Assembly (NCBI RefSeq): GCF_037908215.1
Contig: NZ_JBBLZC010000009.1
Coordinates: 62,001-126,000, forward strand
Direction: 5' to 3'
DNA from: Benzoatithermus flavus
Lineage (GTDB): Bacteria; Pseudomonadota; Alphaproteobacteria; Geminicoccales; Geminicoccaceae
Length of the DNA stretch: 64,000 nt
Position 1 is the stretch's first letter. Each line of letters begins with the position of its first letter. The notes under the pieces were generated by a model. The model was not told the origin of the DNA and did no database searches. It was given only the letters and a program-made list of their open reading frames with translations. Positions 32,838 through 41,728 of the stretch are shown here, piece after piece. The translations under genes were made by a program, and so were the position numbers.

Positions 32838-33479
32838 ATGGCGGCAGCGAATGGTCGTGCCGGCGGATCGGTTCTTCGCTACAAGGCTCGCGAGGCGGTC
32901 GCGGTCTTCGACGATCACGACGGCCTCGTCGCTGCCATCGAGGATCTGGAGCTCGCCGGCTTCGACCGGGCCCAGATCAACCTGATCTCGAGCTGGAAAG
33001 GCGTCGAGCGGAGGCTCGGCCACACGGTGGCCGACATCCGCGAGCTCGAGCACGAAGCACGCATACCGCTCGGCACCTGGGTCGACCGCCACGAGCTGGC
33101 GGAAGGCAAGGCCGCCCTCGTCGCGGGTCTGGCCTATGTCGGCAGTTTCGCCGCGATCGGCACGGTGGTCGCGGCCGGCGGCGAGCTTCCGGCGGTGGTC
33201 GCGGCCACGGCGGCCGCGGGCGGTGCCGGCGGTGCCTTGGGCGTCTGGCTCGCCCGCTTCATCGGTCGCCGCCGGGCGCGCGCGATCGAGATGCAGCTCC
33301 TGCACGGCGGGCTCCTGCTCTGGGTGGAGACGCATGGACCGGAGCAGGAGCGGACGGCGCTCGGCATCCTCGAGCGCCACGCGGCCCGGAACGTGCACCT
33401 GCACGACGTGACGCGCTCCTGGAGCGCCGGGCAGGCACCGCTCCGCAGCCGGTGGGCGGCCCCTTCCCTGCCGAGATAG
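32838..33479 (+). CDS. Hypothetical protein with N-terminal stress-protein (17M/YflT-like) segment
   Basis: 213 residues. The N-terminal part (AVAVFDDHDGLVAAIEDLEL, then AGFDRAQINLISSW) resembles the ferredoxin-like domain of general stress protein 17M/YflT, which recurs in proteins with a following membrane segment. About 100-150 is a glycine/alanine-rich hydrophobic double span (GTVVAAGGELPAVVAATAAA). The C-terminal part is mixed and soluble, with LLHGGLLLWVETHG resembling a second copy of such a domain. Function unknown. It stands 62 bases before the oxidase operon on the same strand and may be co-transcribed. I use ATG 32838 over the GTG at 32820. Confidence 0.65.
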   Translation: MAAANGRAGGSVLRYKAREAVAVFDDHDGLVAAIEDLELAGFDRAQINLISSWKGVERRLGHTVADIRELEHEARIPLGTWVDRHELAEGKAALVAGLAYVGSFAAIGTVVAAGGELPAVVAATAAAGGAGGALGVWLARFIGRRRARAIEMQLLHGGLLLWVETHGPEQERTALGILERHAARNVHLHDVTRSWSAGQAPLRSRWAAPSLPR

Positions 33480-33541
33480 GGACCAGAACACCGCCTGAAG
33501 ATCGTTGTTCCCGCAGCCTTCGAGGCAAGGATGAACCAGGA

Positions 33542-34387
33542 ATGGCTATAGCGCTCGTACTGGCCCTCGTGGTGATCGGCTCGGTGCTGTTCCACTTCCT
33601 GAGCCCGTGGTGGTGGACGCCGATCGCCTCGAACTGGGCGTACATCGACCACACCATCGAGATCACGTTCTGGATCACCGGTGTGGTGTTCACGGCCGTT
33701 CTCCTGTTCATGGCCTACTGCGTCTACCGCTTCCGTCACCGCGAGGGCGTGCGGGCGGCCTACCAGCCGGAGAGCAAGCGGCTCGAGTGGTGGCTCGCGG
33801 TCGTGACCGGGGTGGGTGTCGCGGCCATGCTGGCACCTGGTCTCGTGGTCTGGCATCAGTTCGTCACGGTCCCGGCAGAGGCGTCCGAGATCGAGGTCGT
33901 GGGCCAGCAATGGCAGTGGAGCTTCCGCCTGCCGGGCAAGGACGGCCGGCTCGGCAGGGCCGATGTCGCGCATATCGGCTCCGACAACCCTTTGGGCCTC
34001 GACCCGGACGATCCGAACGGCCGGGACGACGTGGTGATCGAGGCCGACGACCTGCACCTGCCGGTCGGCAGGCCGGTCAAGGTGCTGCTGCGCGCGATCG
34101 ACGTCCTGCACGATTTCTACGTGCCGCAGTTCCGCGCCAAGATGGACATGGTGCCGGGCGCCGTCACCTATTTCTGGCTCACGCCGACCCGGACCGGGAC
34201 GTTCGAGGTGCTCTGCGCCGAGTATTGCGGCCTCGAGCATCCGCACATGCGCGGCCGGGTCGTGGTCGAGGAGGCGGCCGATTACCAGGCCTGGCTCGAG
34301 AAGCAGCGGACCTTCGCCCAGCTCTCGGGGCCGGGGCGAGCGAGCGGGCGAGCCGAGACCCGTCTCGGGCAAGGGGAGAAGAGCTGA
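33542..34387 (+). CDS. coxM: Cytochrome c oxidase subunit II (CoxM type)
   Basis: 281 residues. Two N-terminal transmembrane helices (about 1-22 and 36-58, with a further hydrophobic stretch near 85-105) anchor a periplasmic cupredoxin domain. The binuclear CuA site is complete: a histidine in DVLHDFYVP (near 190) and C225, C229, H233, M236 in CAEYCGLEHPHM. QQWQWSFRLPG is the aromatic electron-entry region. It accepts electrons from cytochrome c. No c-type heme motif (CxxCH) is fused at the end. The stop overlaps the subunit I start (TGATG). Confidence 0.95.
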   Translation: MAIALVLALVVIGSVLFHFLSPWWWTPIASNWAYIDHTIEITFWITGVVFTAVLLFMAYCVYRFRHREGVRAAYQPESKRLEWWLAVVTGVGVAAMLAPGLVVWHQFVTVPAEASEIEVVGQQWQWSFRLPGKDGRLGRADVAHIGSDNPLGLDPDDPNGRDDVVIEADDLHLPVGRPVKVLLRAIDVLHDFYVPQFRAKMDMVPGAVTYFWLTPTRTGTFEVLCAEYCGLEHPHMRGRVVVEEAADYQAWLEKQRTFAQLSGPGRASGRAETRLGQGEKS

Positions 34388-36153
34388 TGGGCGACATCGC
34401 ACTGGGCGCCGCCGGCGCCGTCCCGCCTGCCGAAGTCGAGGACGTCGAGCTCTATCATCCGAAAAGCTGGGTGACGAAGTACGTCTTCTCGCAGGACGCC
34501 AAGGTCATCGCCGTCCAGTATTCGGTCACGGCTCTTGCGATCGGGTTCGTGGCCCTCGTCCTGTCGTGGCTGATGCGGCTGCAACTCGCCTTTCCGGGAA
34601 CGTTCTCGCTCGTCTCGCCCGACGGCTATTACCAGTACATCACCATGCACGGCATGATCATGGTGGTCTACCTGCTCACGGCTCTCTTCCTCGGCGGCTT
34701 CGGCAACTACCTGATCCCGCTGATGGTGGGAGCGCGGGACATGGTGTTCCCCTACGTCAACATGCTGAGCTACTGGGTCTATCTTCTGGCCGTGCTGGTG
34801 CTGGCGGCGAGCTTCTTCGTGCCCGGTGGCCCCACGGGCGCCGGCTGGACCCTCTACCCGCCGCAGGCGATCCTTTCCGGCACGCCGGGGCAGGACTGGG
34901 GCATCATCCTGATGCTCTCCTCCCTGATCCTGTTCATCATCGGCTTCACCATGGGCGGCCTCAACTACGTCGTGACCGTGCTGCAGGGGCGCGCGCGCGG
35001 CATGACGCTGATGCGCCTGCCCTTGACGGTGTGGGGCATCATCACCGCCACGGTGATGGCGCTTTTGGCCTTCCCGGCTCTGTTCGTGGCGGCGGTGATG
35101 CTCTTGTGCGACCGCCTTCTGGGCACGAGCTTCTTCATGCCGAGCATCGTCGCCATGGGCGAGCGCCTCGCCTACACCGGCGGCAGCCCGCTTCTGTTCC
35201 AGCATCTGTTCTGGTTCTTCGGCCACCCCGAGGTCTATATCGTGGCGCTGCCGGCCTTCGGCATCGTCTCCGATCTGATCGCCACGCACGCACGCCGGAA
35301 CATCTTCGGCTACCGCATGATGGTGTGGGCGATCGTGGCGATCGGCGCCTTGAGCTTCATCGTCTGGGCGCACCACATGTACGTGAGCGGCATGTACCCC
35401 TATTTCGGGTTCTTCTTCGCCACCACCACGCTCATCATCGCCATCCCGACCGCGATCAAGGTCTACAACTGGATCCTGACCTTGTGGCGTGGCGACATCC
35501 ATCTGACCGTGCCGATGCTGTTCGCGCTGGGCTTCATCGTCGCCTTCGTGAACGGCGGCCTCACCGGCCTGTTCCTCGGCAACGTGGTCGTCGATGTCCC
35601 GCTCTCGGACACCATGTTCGTCGTCGCCCACTTCCACATGGTGATGGGCATTGCCCCCATCCTCGTCATCTTCGGCGGTATCTATCACTGGTATCCGAAG
35701 GTCACCGGGCGGATGCTCGACGAGACGCTGGGCAAGTTCCACTTCTGGGTCACCTTCCTCGGCGCCTATGCGATCTTCTTCCCGATGCACTATCTGGGGC
35801 TCCTGGGCGTACCGCGCCGCTATTACGAGCTCGGCGAGACCGCCTTCGTCCCGCCCTCGGCCCACTCGCTCAACGTCTTCATCACCATCGCCGCGCTGAT
35901 CGTCGGCTTCGCCCAGCTCGTGTTCCTGTTCAACCTGGTCTGGAGCCTGTTCAAAGGCCGGCCCGCCGGCCCCAACCCCTGGCGGGCGACCACGCTGGAA
36001 TGGCAGACGCCCGAGACCCCGCCGGCGCACGGCAACTGGGGCAAGGAGCTGCCCGTCGTCTATCGCTGGGCCTATGATTACAGCGTGCCGGGTGCGGAGC
36101 AGGACTTCCTGCCGCAGAACCAGCCGCCGCTCGCAAGGGCCGCGGCACGGTGA
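34387..36153 (+). CDS. coxN: Cytochrome c oxidase subunit I (CoxN type, A-family heme-copper oxidase)
   Basis: 588 residues, about twelve helices. Low-spin heme ligand H88 in YITMHGMIMV. CuB and cross-linked His-Tyr site HPEVY (H280, Y284) with E282, which marks the A1-type D-channel. CuB histidines lie in WAHHMYVSG (about 329), and the heme ligands in AHFHMVMG (about 414). The D-channel entrance region NYLIPLMVGARDMVFP is intact. It reduces oxygen to water and pumps protons. In Bradyrhizobium the equivalent coxMNOP operon encodes an alternative oxidase beside the main aa3 enzyme, and the same may hold here. Confidence 0.96.
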   Translation: MGDIALGAAGAVPPAEVEDVELYHPKSWVTKYVFSQDAKVIAVQYSVTALAIGFVALVLSWLMRLQLAFPGTFSLVSPDGYYQYITMHGMIMVVYLLTALFLGGFGNYLIPLMVGARDMVFPYVNMLSYWVYLLAVLVLAASFFVPGGPTGAGWTLYPPQAILSGTPGQDWGIILMLSSLILFIIGFTMGGLNYVVTVLQGRARGMTLMRLPLTVWGIITATVMALLAFPALFVAAVMLLCDRLLGTSFFMPSIVAMGERLAYTGGSPLLFQHLFWFFGHPEVYIVALPAFGIVSDLIATHARRNIFGYRMMVWAIVAIGALSFIVWAHHMYVSGMYPYFGFFFATTTLIIAIPTAIKVYNWILTLWRGDIHLTVPMLFALGFIVAFVNGGLTGLFLGNVVVDVPLSDTMFVVAHFHMVMGIAPILVIFGGIYHWYPKVTGRMLDETLGKFHFWVTFLGAYAIFFPMHYLGLLGVPRRYYELGETAFVPPSAHSLNVFITIAALIVGFAQLVFLFNLVWSLFKGRPAGPNPWRATTLEWQTPETPPAHGNWGKELPVVYRWAYDYSVPGAEQDFLPQNQPPLARAAAR

Positions 36154-36812
36154 GTGTCACCCTCCTGTTCCTCCTCGGGGTCGGGGCGATCATCGCCTGG
36201 TGGCTCTCGCAGCAGGGCCTCGCCACGAAGCCCTGGCTCGAGGAAGGGGCGCCGGCCGATCTCGCGGGCGCTGGCGCACCCTCGCTGCCGGCGGCGAAGC
36301 TGGGCCTGGGCGTGCTCCTCGCCGTCGCCGGCTCGCTGTTCGCGCTGTTCATCAGCGCCTATCACATGCGCATGCACATGGGCGACTGGAGCGCGCCGCC
36401 CGTGCCGAGGCTGCTCTGGCTCAACACGGGCGTTCTGGTCGCGAGCAGCGCGGCGCTGCAATGGTCGCTGGTTGCCGCGCGCCGGGAGCGGATCGACGAG
36501 ACGCGGACCGGCCTGCTCGCCGGCGGCAGCCTGGCCCTCGCGTTCCTGGCCGGGCAGCTCCTGGCCTGGCGTCAGCTCGTTGCCGCCGGCTACTTTCTCG
36601 CCGCCAACCCGGCCAATTCCTTCTTCTATCTCGTCACCGCGGTGCACGGGCTGCACGTCCTGGGCGGCCTCGTCGCGCTCGGCGTGACCACGACCAGGGC
36701 ATGGCGCCACGACGAGGCGGGCAAGGTGCGGCTGAGCGTGGATCTGTGCGCGCTCTACTGGCACTTTCTGCTCGTGGTCTGGCTCGCCCTGTTCGTGCTG
36801 CTGCTCAGCTAG
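36150..36812 (+). CDS. coxO: Cytochrome c oxidase subunit III homologue (CoxO type)
   Basis: 220 residues, starting at a GTG that overlaps the coxN stop (GTGA). Five to six membrane spans in the short subunit III fold, ending FFYLVTAVHGLHVLGGLVAL and LDLCALYWHF-like LCALYWHFLLVVWLALFV. The last two segments carry the HGLH and WHF motifs of the family. It would support proton uptake and stability of subunit I. The loop YHMRMHMGDW between the second and third spans is rich in histidine and methionine. Confidence 0.85.
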   Translation: MSVTLLFLLGVGAIIAWWLSQQGLATKPWLEEGAPADLAGAGAPSLPAAKLGLGVLLAVAGSLFALFISAYHMRMHMGDWSAPPVPRLLWLNTGVLVASSAALQWSLVAARRERIDETRTGLLAGGSLALAFLAGQLLAWRQLVAAGYFLAANPANSFFYLVTAVHGLHVLGGLVALGVTTTRAWRHDEAGKVRLSVDLCALYWHFLLVVWLALFVLLLS

Positions 36813-36826
36813 GGAGGACGACGGCG

Positions 36827-37552
36827 ATGGCTCGGCAGGCGCTCGTGGGCATGCAGGAGATGGCCGCCGCGCAGCCCTCGGGCTGGCGAGGCGTCGTCGC
36901 CGACTGGGCCTCGGACCAGCGGGCGTTCAAGAACGTGTCCTGGGGGAAGGCCATGATGTGGATCTTCCTCCTGAGCGACACCTTCGTCTTCAGCTGCTTC
37001 CTGCTCTCCTACATGACGGTGCGGTCGTCGACGACCGTGCCGTGGCCCAATCCCAGCGAGGTGTTCGCACTCGAGATCGGTGGCCGCAGCATCCCTCTCA
37101 TCCTCATCGCCATCATGACCTTCGTCCTGATCAGCAGCAGCGGCACGATGGCGATGGCGGTCAATTTCGGCTATCGCCGCGACCGTGTCAGGACGGCGGC
37201 CCTCATGCTCGTGACCGCGGCCTTCGGCGCCACCTTCGTCGGCATGCAGGCCTTCGAGTGGACCAAGCTGATCATGGAAGGGGTGCGGCCCTGGGGCAAT
37301 CCCTGGGGGGCTGCGCAGTTCGGCTCGTGCTTCTTCATGATCACAGGCTTTCACGGCACCCACGTCACGATCGGCGTGATCTTCCTGCTGGCGATCGCCC
37401 GCAAGGTATGGCGCGGCGACTTCGACCAGGAGCGGCCGGGCTTCTTCACCAGCCGCAAGGGACGCTACGAGATCGTCGAGATCATGGGCCTCTACTGGCA
37501 CTTCGTCGATCTGGTCTGGGTGTTCATCTTTGCCTTCTTCTATCTGTGGTGA
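36827..37552 (+). CDS. coxP: Second cytochrome c oxidase subunit III homologue (CoxP type)
   Basis: 241 residues. After a cytosolic N-terminus (1-40), five spans follow. Family motifs are AMMWIFLLSDTFVFSCFLLS, GMQAFEWTKLIMEG, CFFMITGFHGTHVTIG and MGLYWHFVDLVWVFIFAFFY. The FHGTHV and YWHFVD motifs make this the more canonical subunit III of the two, so coxO and coxP are paralogues with the same fold, as in coxMNOP of Bradyrhizobium. The RBS AGGGAGGA lies at 36811-36818. Confidence 0.9.
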   Translation: MARQALVGMQEMAAAQPSGWRGVVADWASDQRAFKNVSWGKAMMWIFLLSDTFVFSCFLLSYMTVRSSTTVPWPNPSEVFALEIGGRSIPLILIAIMTFVLISSSGTMAMAVNFGYRRDRVRTAALMLVTAAFGATFVGMQAFEWTKLIMEGVRPWGNPWGAAQFGSCFFMITGFHGTHVTIGVIFLLAIARKVWRGDFDQERPGFFTSRKGRYEIVEIMGLYWHFVDLVWVFIFAFFYLW

Positions 37553-37563
37553 GGAGGAGCGGC

Positions 37564-37920
37564 ATGGCGCACGCGACCACCCTGTCTGTCGGAGAGCGGA
37601 CTCACGAGGAAGGGCAGCAGCACCCGATCAGGCTCTATCTCGTGGTCTGGGGATGGCTGTTCATCCTCAGCACGGGCTCCTATCTCGTCGACTATTTCGG
37701 CCTGCACGGCTATCTGCGCTGGTCCTTGATCCTTCTGTTCATGATCCTGAAGGCCGGCCTCATCGTCGCGGTCTTCATGCACATGGCCTGGGAGCGGCTG
37801 GCTCTCGTCTACGCCATCCTCGTTCCGCCGCTCGTGGTCTTGGTGTTCGTCGCGATCATGATGCTCGAGTCGGACTACACGCTCCTCACACGGCTCGTGT
37901 TCTTCGGCGGCGCATCCTAG
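37564..37920 (+). CDS. Cytochrome c oxidase subunit IV family protein
   Basis: 118 residues with three membrane spans (about 24-43, 55-72 and 78-100). LKAGLIVAVFMHMAWERL is the signature of the prokaryotic subunit IV family, and HPIRLYLVVWGWLFILS the typical first span. It is a small accessory subunit of the oxidase; catalytic centres lie in subunits I and II. It is the last gene of the operon, starting 11 bases after coxP. The strong hairpin at 38063 lies about 140 bases further on. Confidence 0.88.
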   Translation: MAHATTLSVGERTHEEGQQHPIRLYLVVWGWLFILSTGSYLVDYFGLHGYLRWSLILLFMILKAGLIVAVFMHMAWERLALVYAILVPPLVVLVFVAIMMLESDYTLLTRLVFFGGAS

Positions 37921-38062
37921 CCGCGCCGGCAGCGTCCGCCGGGCGAAGGGCAAGAGAATCGGCCGGGCGAACGTTTCAACCTCGGCGCGGCGCCCGGGGT
38001 CGCTATGGCGTGCGGGACTCCTCGAAGCTCGTCGCTGCTCGAGGGTCGTCCCTGCGGATCGA

Positions 38063-38104
38063 AAGAGGCGGGCGGCAACGGTCCACCTGCGCCGCCCGCC
38101 TCTT
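38063..38104. terminator. Long perfect hairpin between convergent oxidase and dodecin genes
   Basis: A 14-base perfect stem (38063-38076 with 38091-38104) and a 14-base loop. On the minus strand the stem ends in CTCTTTC, only 17 bases past the dodecin stop, so it most likely terminates dodecin. It can also stop plus-strand transcription from the oxidase operon. Confidence 0.75.
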
Positions 38105-38121
38105 GCCGGCTCGCGCCGGGC

Positions 38122-38325
38122 TCACTCGTCGAGGACGAAGGTGACCTGCATGTTGACCTGGTAGTGCTTGATCTTGCCGTCCTGCAGCGCCACGCGCTGC
38201 TCCTTGATCCAGGCGGAGGTGACGCCACGCAGGGTCTTCGTGGCGCGCTCCAGCCCCCTGCGGATGGCGTCCTCGAAGCTCTGCTCGGAGGTGGAAGAGA
38301 TCTCGGTGACACGGGCGACGGACAT
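38122..38325 (-). CDS. Dodecin (flavin-binding)
   Basis: 67 residues, the usual dodecin length. VTEISSTSEQSFEDAIRRGL, then TLRGVTSAWIKEQRVALQDG with the flavin-stacking tryptophan W39 in SAWIKEQ, then KIKHYQVNMQVTFVLDE (the C-terminal strand). Dodecins form hollow dodecamers that bind riboflavin, FMN or FAD in pairs and buffer free flavin. GGGAGAAG precedes the ATG at 38325; longer upstream frames are not needed. Confidence 0.93.
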   Translation of the reverse strand: MSVARVTEISSTSEQSFEDAIRRGLERATKTLRGVTSAWIKEQRVALQDGKIKHYQVNMQVTFVLDE

Positions 38326-38520
38326 GACTCTTCTCCCTGATCGACAGCTTCCGCCCGGCTCGGCCGGGCAAGAGGTCAGTTTAGCCGAAACCGGCTCTCG
38401 AGTACCACAGGACATTGCAGCACGAAGAGCTGCCGCTTCGGTCGCACCGGGGACCCGCCTTCCCCCAAGACCGGCGTGCACGGGAGCCGGCGCGGCGCAC
38501 CGGCTCCCGCGGCCCGTGGA

Positions 38521-39396
38521 TCAGGACACCACCACCTTGCGGTAGAGATGCCAGGTGGCGTGGCCGAGCACCGGCAGGACGATGATCAGGCCGAGCAATG
38601 CTGGGATCGAGCCGAGCACGAGGCCGAGCGCCACGATCAGGCCCCAGGCCGCCATCGGCACCGGGTTGGTGACGACGGCGCGGATCGAGGTCGCCATCGC
38701 CGTCCAGAGCCCGACATCGCGGTCGAGCAGCAGCGGGAACGACACGACGCTGATCATGAGCACGAGAAGCGCGAACAGGAAGCCCACGCCCACGCCGATG
38801 ATCATGAGCGCCCAGCCTTCCCGTGCCGTGAACACGTCGTGGAAGAACGAGCTCAGGGAAGCCGGCGCCTCGGGGCCGAGGGTCGCGAGATAGATCGTGT
38901 TGGCGACCACGAGCCAGAGCAGGAAGATGCCGAGCAGGATGAGGGCCAGCACGATCATGGCACCGAGTGCCGGCGAGCGGACCACGCCGAAGGCATCGGC
39001 CCAGGTGCTCTCGAGCCCCTGCTCGTGCCGCCGGCTGATCTCGTAGAGGCCCACCGCGGCCGCGGGGCCGATCAGCGCGAAGCCGGACGCGAGCGGGAAC
39101 AGGAGTGGCACCATCTCGTAGCCGAAAGCCAGCCGCCACAGGATCAAGCCCGCTATCGGATAGATGAGGCAGACGAAGATCACGTCGGTGCGATAGGCCA
39201 TGAAGTCGTCGAGACCCTTGGCCAGGACGTCCTTGAGATCGGCCACCGTGATCCTCCGGACCTCGGGCAGTGCCGTAGATCGGACGACCTCGTCGCCTCG
39301 GACGTGCTGGCCCGCATGCGCCACCGCGAGGCTCGCGTTCTTGATCTGATCCGCGCTCCACTCGATCGGGTTTCGGATGTGATCGCTGGCGGCCAT
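38521..39396 (-). CDS. DUF2189 family integral membrane protein
   Basis: 291 residues. The N-terminal soluble segment ends in RRITVADLKDVLAKGLDDF, the DUF2189 entry motif, and six hydrophobic spans follow (about 70-90, 97-115, 145-170, 195-220 and a final pair at 240-282). TDVIFVCLIYPIAGLILWR and SFPLLLDRDVGLWTAMATS are typical. The family is common in alphaproteobacteria and its role is unknown; it may be a transporter-like or scaffold protein. It is a single gene, with dodecin next on the same strand. Confidence 0.88.
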   Translation of the reverse strand: MAASDHIRNPIEWSADQIKNASLAVAHAGQHVRGDEVVRSTALPEVRRITVADLKDVLAKGLDDFMAYRTDVIFVCLIYPIAGLILWRLAFGYEMVPLLFPLASGFALIGPAAAVGLYEISRRHEQGLESTWADAFGVVRSPALGAMIVLALILLGIFLLWLVVANTIYLATLGPEAPASLSSFFHDVFTAREGWALMIIGVGVGFLFALLVLMISVVSFPLLLDRDVGLWTAMATSIRAVVTNPVPMAAWGLIVALGLVLGSIPALLGLIIVLPVLGHATWHLYRKVVVS

Positions 39397-39651
39397 GGTC
39401 GCTTCTCCCGAACCGTTGGTTCAAGAGGTCGTAGGCCACCCCTCGGCTCGGCGGGTCCAGCCACCGGTCTCGGGAGAGCCCGACCCGCCGGACGGCGGGA
39501 CGTGCTCCGATCCGCGGCCTACGTCCCCTCACCTCCCGGTGCCGGCCATCGGCATCGCCACCGGGGTATCGAAGCCCATCATACACGATCGGCCGCCCGT
39601 CGCACGCATCGAGGTGCAAGAGGCGATGGTTCCGCGAGCTGATGGCTCCGA

Positions 39652-39895
39652 TCAGGATCGGCGGACGGAAGCGAGGGCAGCGAACACCTGCACGAGCGTC
39701 GCGATCTCGTCGCCGACGTCGAGCCGGCCGTCCTCGCAGACCGGCTCTTCCAGGCCCCCCGGGCCCGAAGCGGCGGCGGATGGCAGCCAGCGGCAGGAAC
39801 TCCACCGTATAGCCGAAGGCGTCACCGACCGCACCGCCGCCTGCGAGCGGCACGGTCGCGATCTCGAGCGGGTGGGTGAGGCTGGTTCGGGCCAT
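39652..39895 (-). pseudogene. Remnant of an ADP-ribosylglycohydrolase gene, frameshifted and truncated
   Basis: Reading from ATG 39895, the first 40 residues contain GGGAVGDAFGYTVEFL and AIRRRFGPGG, the N-terminal signature of the ADP-ribosyl-[dinitrogen reductase]/ADP-ribosylglycohydrolase family. At the CCCGGGGGG run one extra base shifts the frame. The family sequence continues in the next frame as LEEPVCEDGRLDVGDEIATL and then stops at 39652, after only about 80 residues of the usual 250-350. The Mg-binding DDT of this region is also replaced. About 255 bases upstream of DUF2189 hold nothing else. Confidence 0.55.
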
Positions 39896-40028
39896 GGCGG
39901 TTTCTTGCGATGTGCGAGCGGAGAACAGACATCCGCACGGCAGCAGCCTGCTTTATCTCACCCACCGATATCAACACGAAAACGTAAAAGAAACCTCGAA
40001 GGCGCATCGGCAGCAATGCGTCTCGGAC

Positions 40029-40931
40029 TCAGGCCTGCAGAAGATGCCGGGCGAACCAGTCCCTGGCGGCACCGGCAGCTTCGGCGAAGCCGTCGACATA
40101 AGCGTCGAAGTGGCCGCCTTTCAGGCAGACGAGCTGCTTCGGGTGCAGTGCCCGCTCGTAAGCTCCAAGCGCCTCGTCGGCCACGGTGAGATGATCGCCG
40201 AGCGCCACGACGAGCAGGAGCGGCGTGGGGCTGACGTGGGCGATGTAGGCGCCGGGCTCGTACTCCATGAACATCTCCACCGAGCGCAGCGTCACCTCGT
40301 TGCGCCAGGCAGGGGCGCGGGCCTCGTGGGTGGCCGTGAACCAGCGCCAGGAGTCGGGCGTCGGCAGGGCACAGACCGCAGCCGGGTCCTCGGCCACGAC
40401 CGGGATCATGGCGGGCGCGGCACCCCGCATGCGGTCGCGGCGGTCGGCCGCGAAGGCCGCCTGGACGGCGGCGATCCGGTCGGCCCGGATCAGGCGGCGG
40501 GCGTTGGCGTGGCCGCTGATCAGCGGCACCTGCGAGACGAGGCACCGCACGCGCCGGTCGATGGCGCCCACCACGACGACGTGCCCGCCGCTGTAGCTCG
40601 AGCCCCAGATGCCGATGCGCTCGGGATCGGTCTCGTCCAGGGTCTCGGCGAAGGTGATCGCGTCGCGATAGTCGCGCACCTGCCGCCAGGGATCGATCTC
40701 CTGGCGCGGCTCGCCGTCCGAGGCGCCGAAGTTGCGGTTGTCGAAGACGAGGACGCCGAGGCCGGCCGCGGCGAAAGCTTCGGCGAACCGGTCGAGATAC
40801 ATCTCCTTCACGGCCGAGAAGCCGTGCGCCATGACGATGGTGGGCACCCTGCCGGCACGGCCGTCGGGCAGGTAGTGCCAGCCGCGGAGCGTGACGCCGT
40901 CTTCCGTCCGGAACGCGATGTCCTTGCGCAT
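40029..40931 (-). CDS. Alpha/beta hydrolase (dienelactone-hydrolase/peptidase-like)
   Basis: 300 residues, no signal peptide. IVMAHGFSAVKEMYLDRFAE gives the oxyanion-hole HGF, then FDNRNFGASDG, and the nucleophile elbow WGSSYSGGHVV with the serine at about 113. The acid is likely in VVALGDHLTV, and the histidine in LKGGHFDAYVDGF. The fold is that of cytosolic hydrolases often labelled DltD- or DLH-like, or X-Pro dipeptidyl peptidase-like. The substrate cannot be assigned. GGGAGGA lies 8 bases before the ATG. Confidence 0.9.
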   Translation of the reverse strand: MRKDIAFRTEDGVTLRGWHYLPDGRAGRVPTIVMAHGFSAVKEMYLDRFAEAFAAAGLGVLVFDNRNFGASDGEPRQEIDPWRQVRDYRDAITFAETLDETDPERIGIWGSSYSGGHVVVVGAIDRRVRCLVSQVPLISGHANARRLIRADRIAAVQAAFAADRRDRMRGAAPAMIPVVAEDPAAVCALPTPDSWRWFTATHEARAPAWRNEVTLRSVEMFMEYEPGAYIAHVSPTPLLLVVALGDHLTVADEALGAYERALHPKQLVCLKGGHFDAYVDGFAEAAGAARDWFARHLLQA

Positions 40932-41013
40932 GTGTCGTCCTCCCTGGGCCCGCGCCGACGAGGCGGAGCCGCAGCGAGTGTAGCACACGGGCGCGGTGTG
41001 GGCGGCGTGGTGC

Positions 41014-41616
41014 TCAGCCGAGCACGAGCTTGCCCGCGAGGAGCCACATCGTAGCACCCACGCCGACGTCGAGCGCGCGCCAGGCGTTCGGACGCGCGAA
41101 CCAGGGCGCCAGCAGGCGCGCACCGTAACCCAGCACGAAGAAGAACAGGAACGAGGCCGCGGCGGCGCCCGTGCCGAAAGCGACGCGCGCCGTGCCGGCG
41201 AAGCGGCTGGCGATGCCACCCAGGAGCACCACCGTATCGAGGTAGACGTGCGGGTTGAGCCAGGTGAAGGCGAGGCAGGTGGTGACGGCGGCGCGCAGCG
41301 AGCCGGCGGCCCGCTCGGCGGCGTGCAGGGCTTGGGGGTGCAGCGCCTCGCGGAAGCGGCCGAAGCCGTACCAGAGAAGGAAGGCGGCACCCAGCCAGGT
41401 CATGATCCGCGGCAGCACCGGCAGGCGCTCGATGAGAGCACCGAAGCCGGCGACCCCAGCCGCGATCAGGATGGCATCCGAGAGCGCGCACAGGCAGCAG
41501 ATGACAAAGACGTGCCGCCGCAGCAGGCCCTGACGCAGCACGAACGCATTCTGGGCACCGATCGCCAGAATGAGGCTGAGGCCGAGGAAGAAGCCCTCGA
41601 TGGCGGCATCGTGCAC
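41014..41616 (-). CDS. LysE/ArgO family amino-acid exporter
   Basis: 200 residues from GTG 41616, which has GAGGAG 8 bases upstream. An ATG start at 41715 would add an arginine-rich, atypical lead. Six spans. The family start is GFFLGLSLILAIGAQNAFVL, with the proline in TWLNPHVYLDTVVLLGG, a strong LysE signature. It exports basic amino acids (arginine or lysine) or structural analogues. ArgO in E. coli is regulated by ArgP, but no such regulator is adjacent here. Upstream on the same strand is the glycoside hydrolase gene. Confidence 0.93.
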   Translation of the reverse strand: MHDAAIEGFFLGLSLILAIGAQNAFVLRQGLLRRHVFVICCLCALSDAILIAAGVAGFGALIERLPVLPRIMTWLGAAFLLWYGFGRFREALHPQALHAAERAAGSLRAAVTTCLAFTWLNPHVYLDTVVLLGGIASRFAGTARVAFGTGAAAASFLFFFVLGYGARLLAPWFARPNAWRALDVGVGATMWLLAGKLVLG

Positions 41617-41728
41617 GTGTTCGCTCCTCGCCGAAGCGGCACCCGGCCGCCGCCGGCAGCATCTGGCGCCGCCGGCGGCGGCGCGCAAGAGGTCTTCGGC
41701 GAAAGCGCCTATCATCGCCGGGCACGGC

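Noticed and set aside
32789..33541. Extension of the subunit II frame upstream to 32789
   Set aside because: The extra 251 residues are an out-of-frame reading of the stress-like protein gene; subunit II begins normally at 33542.
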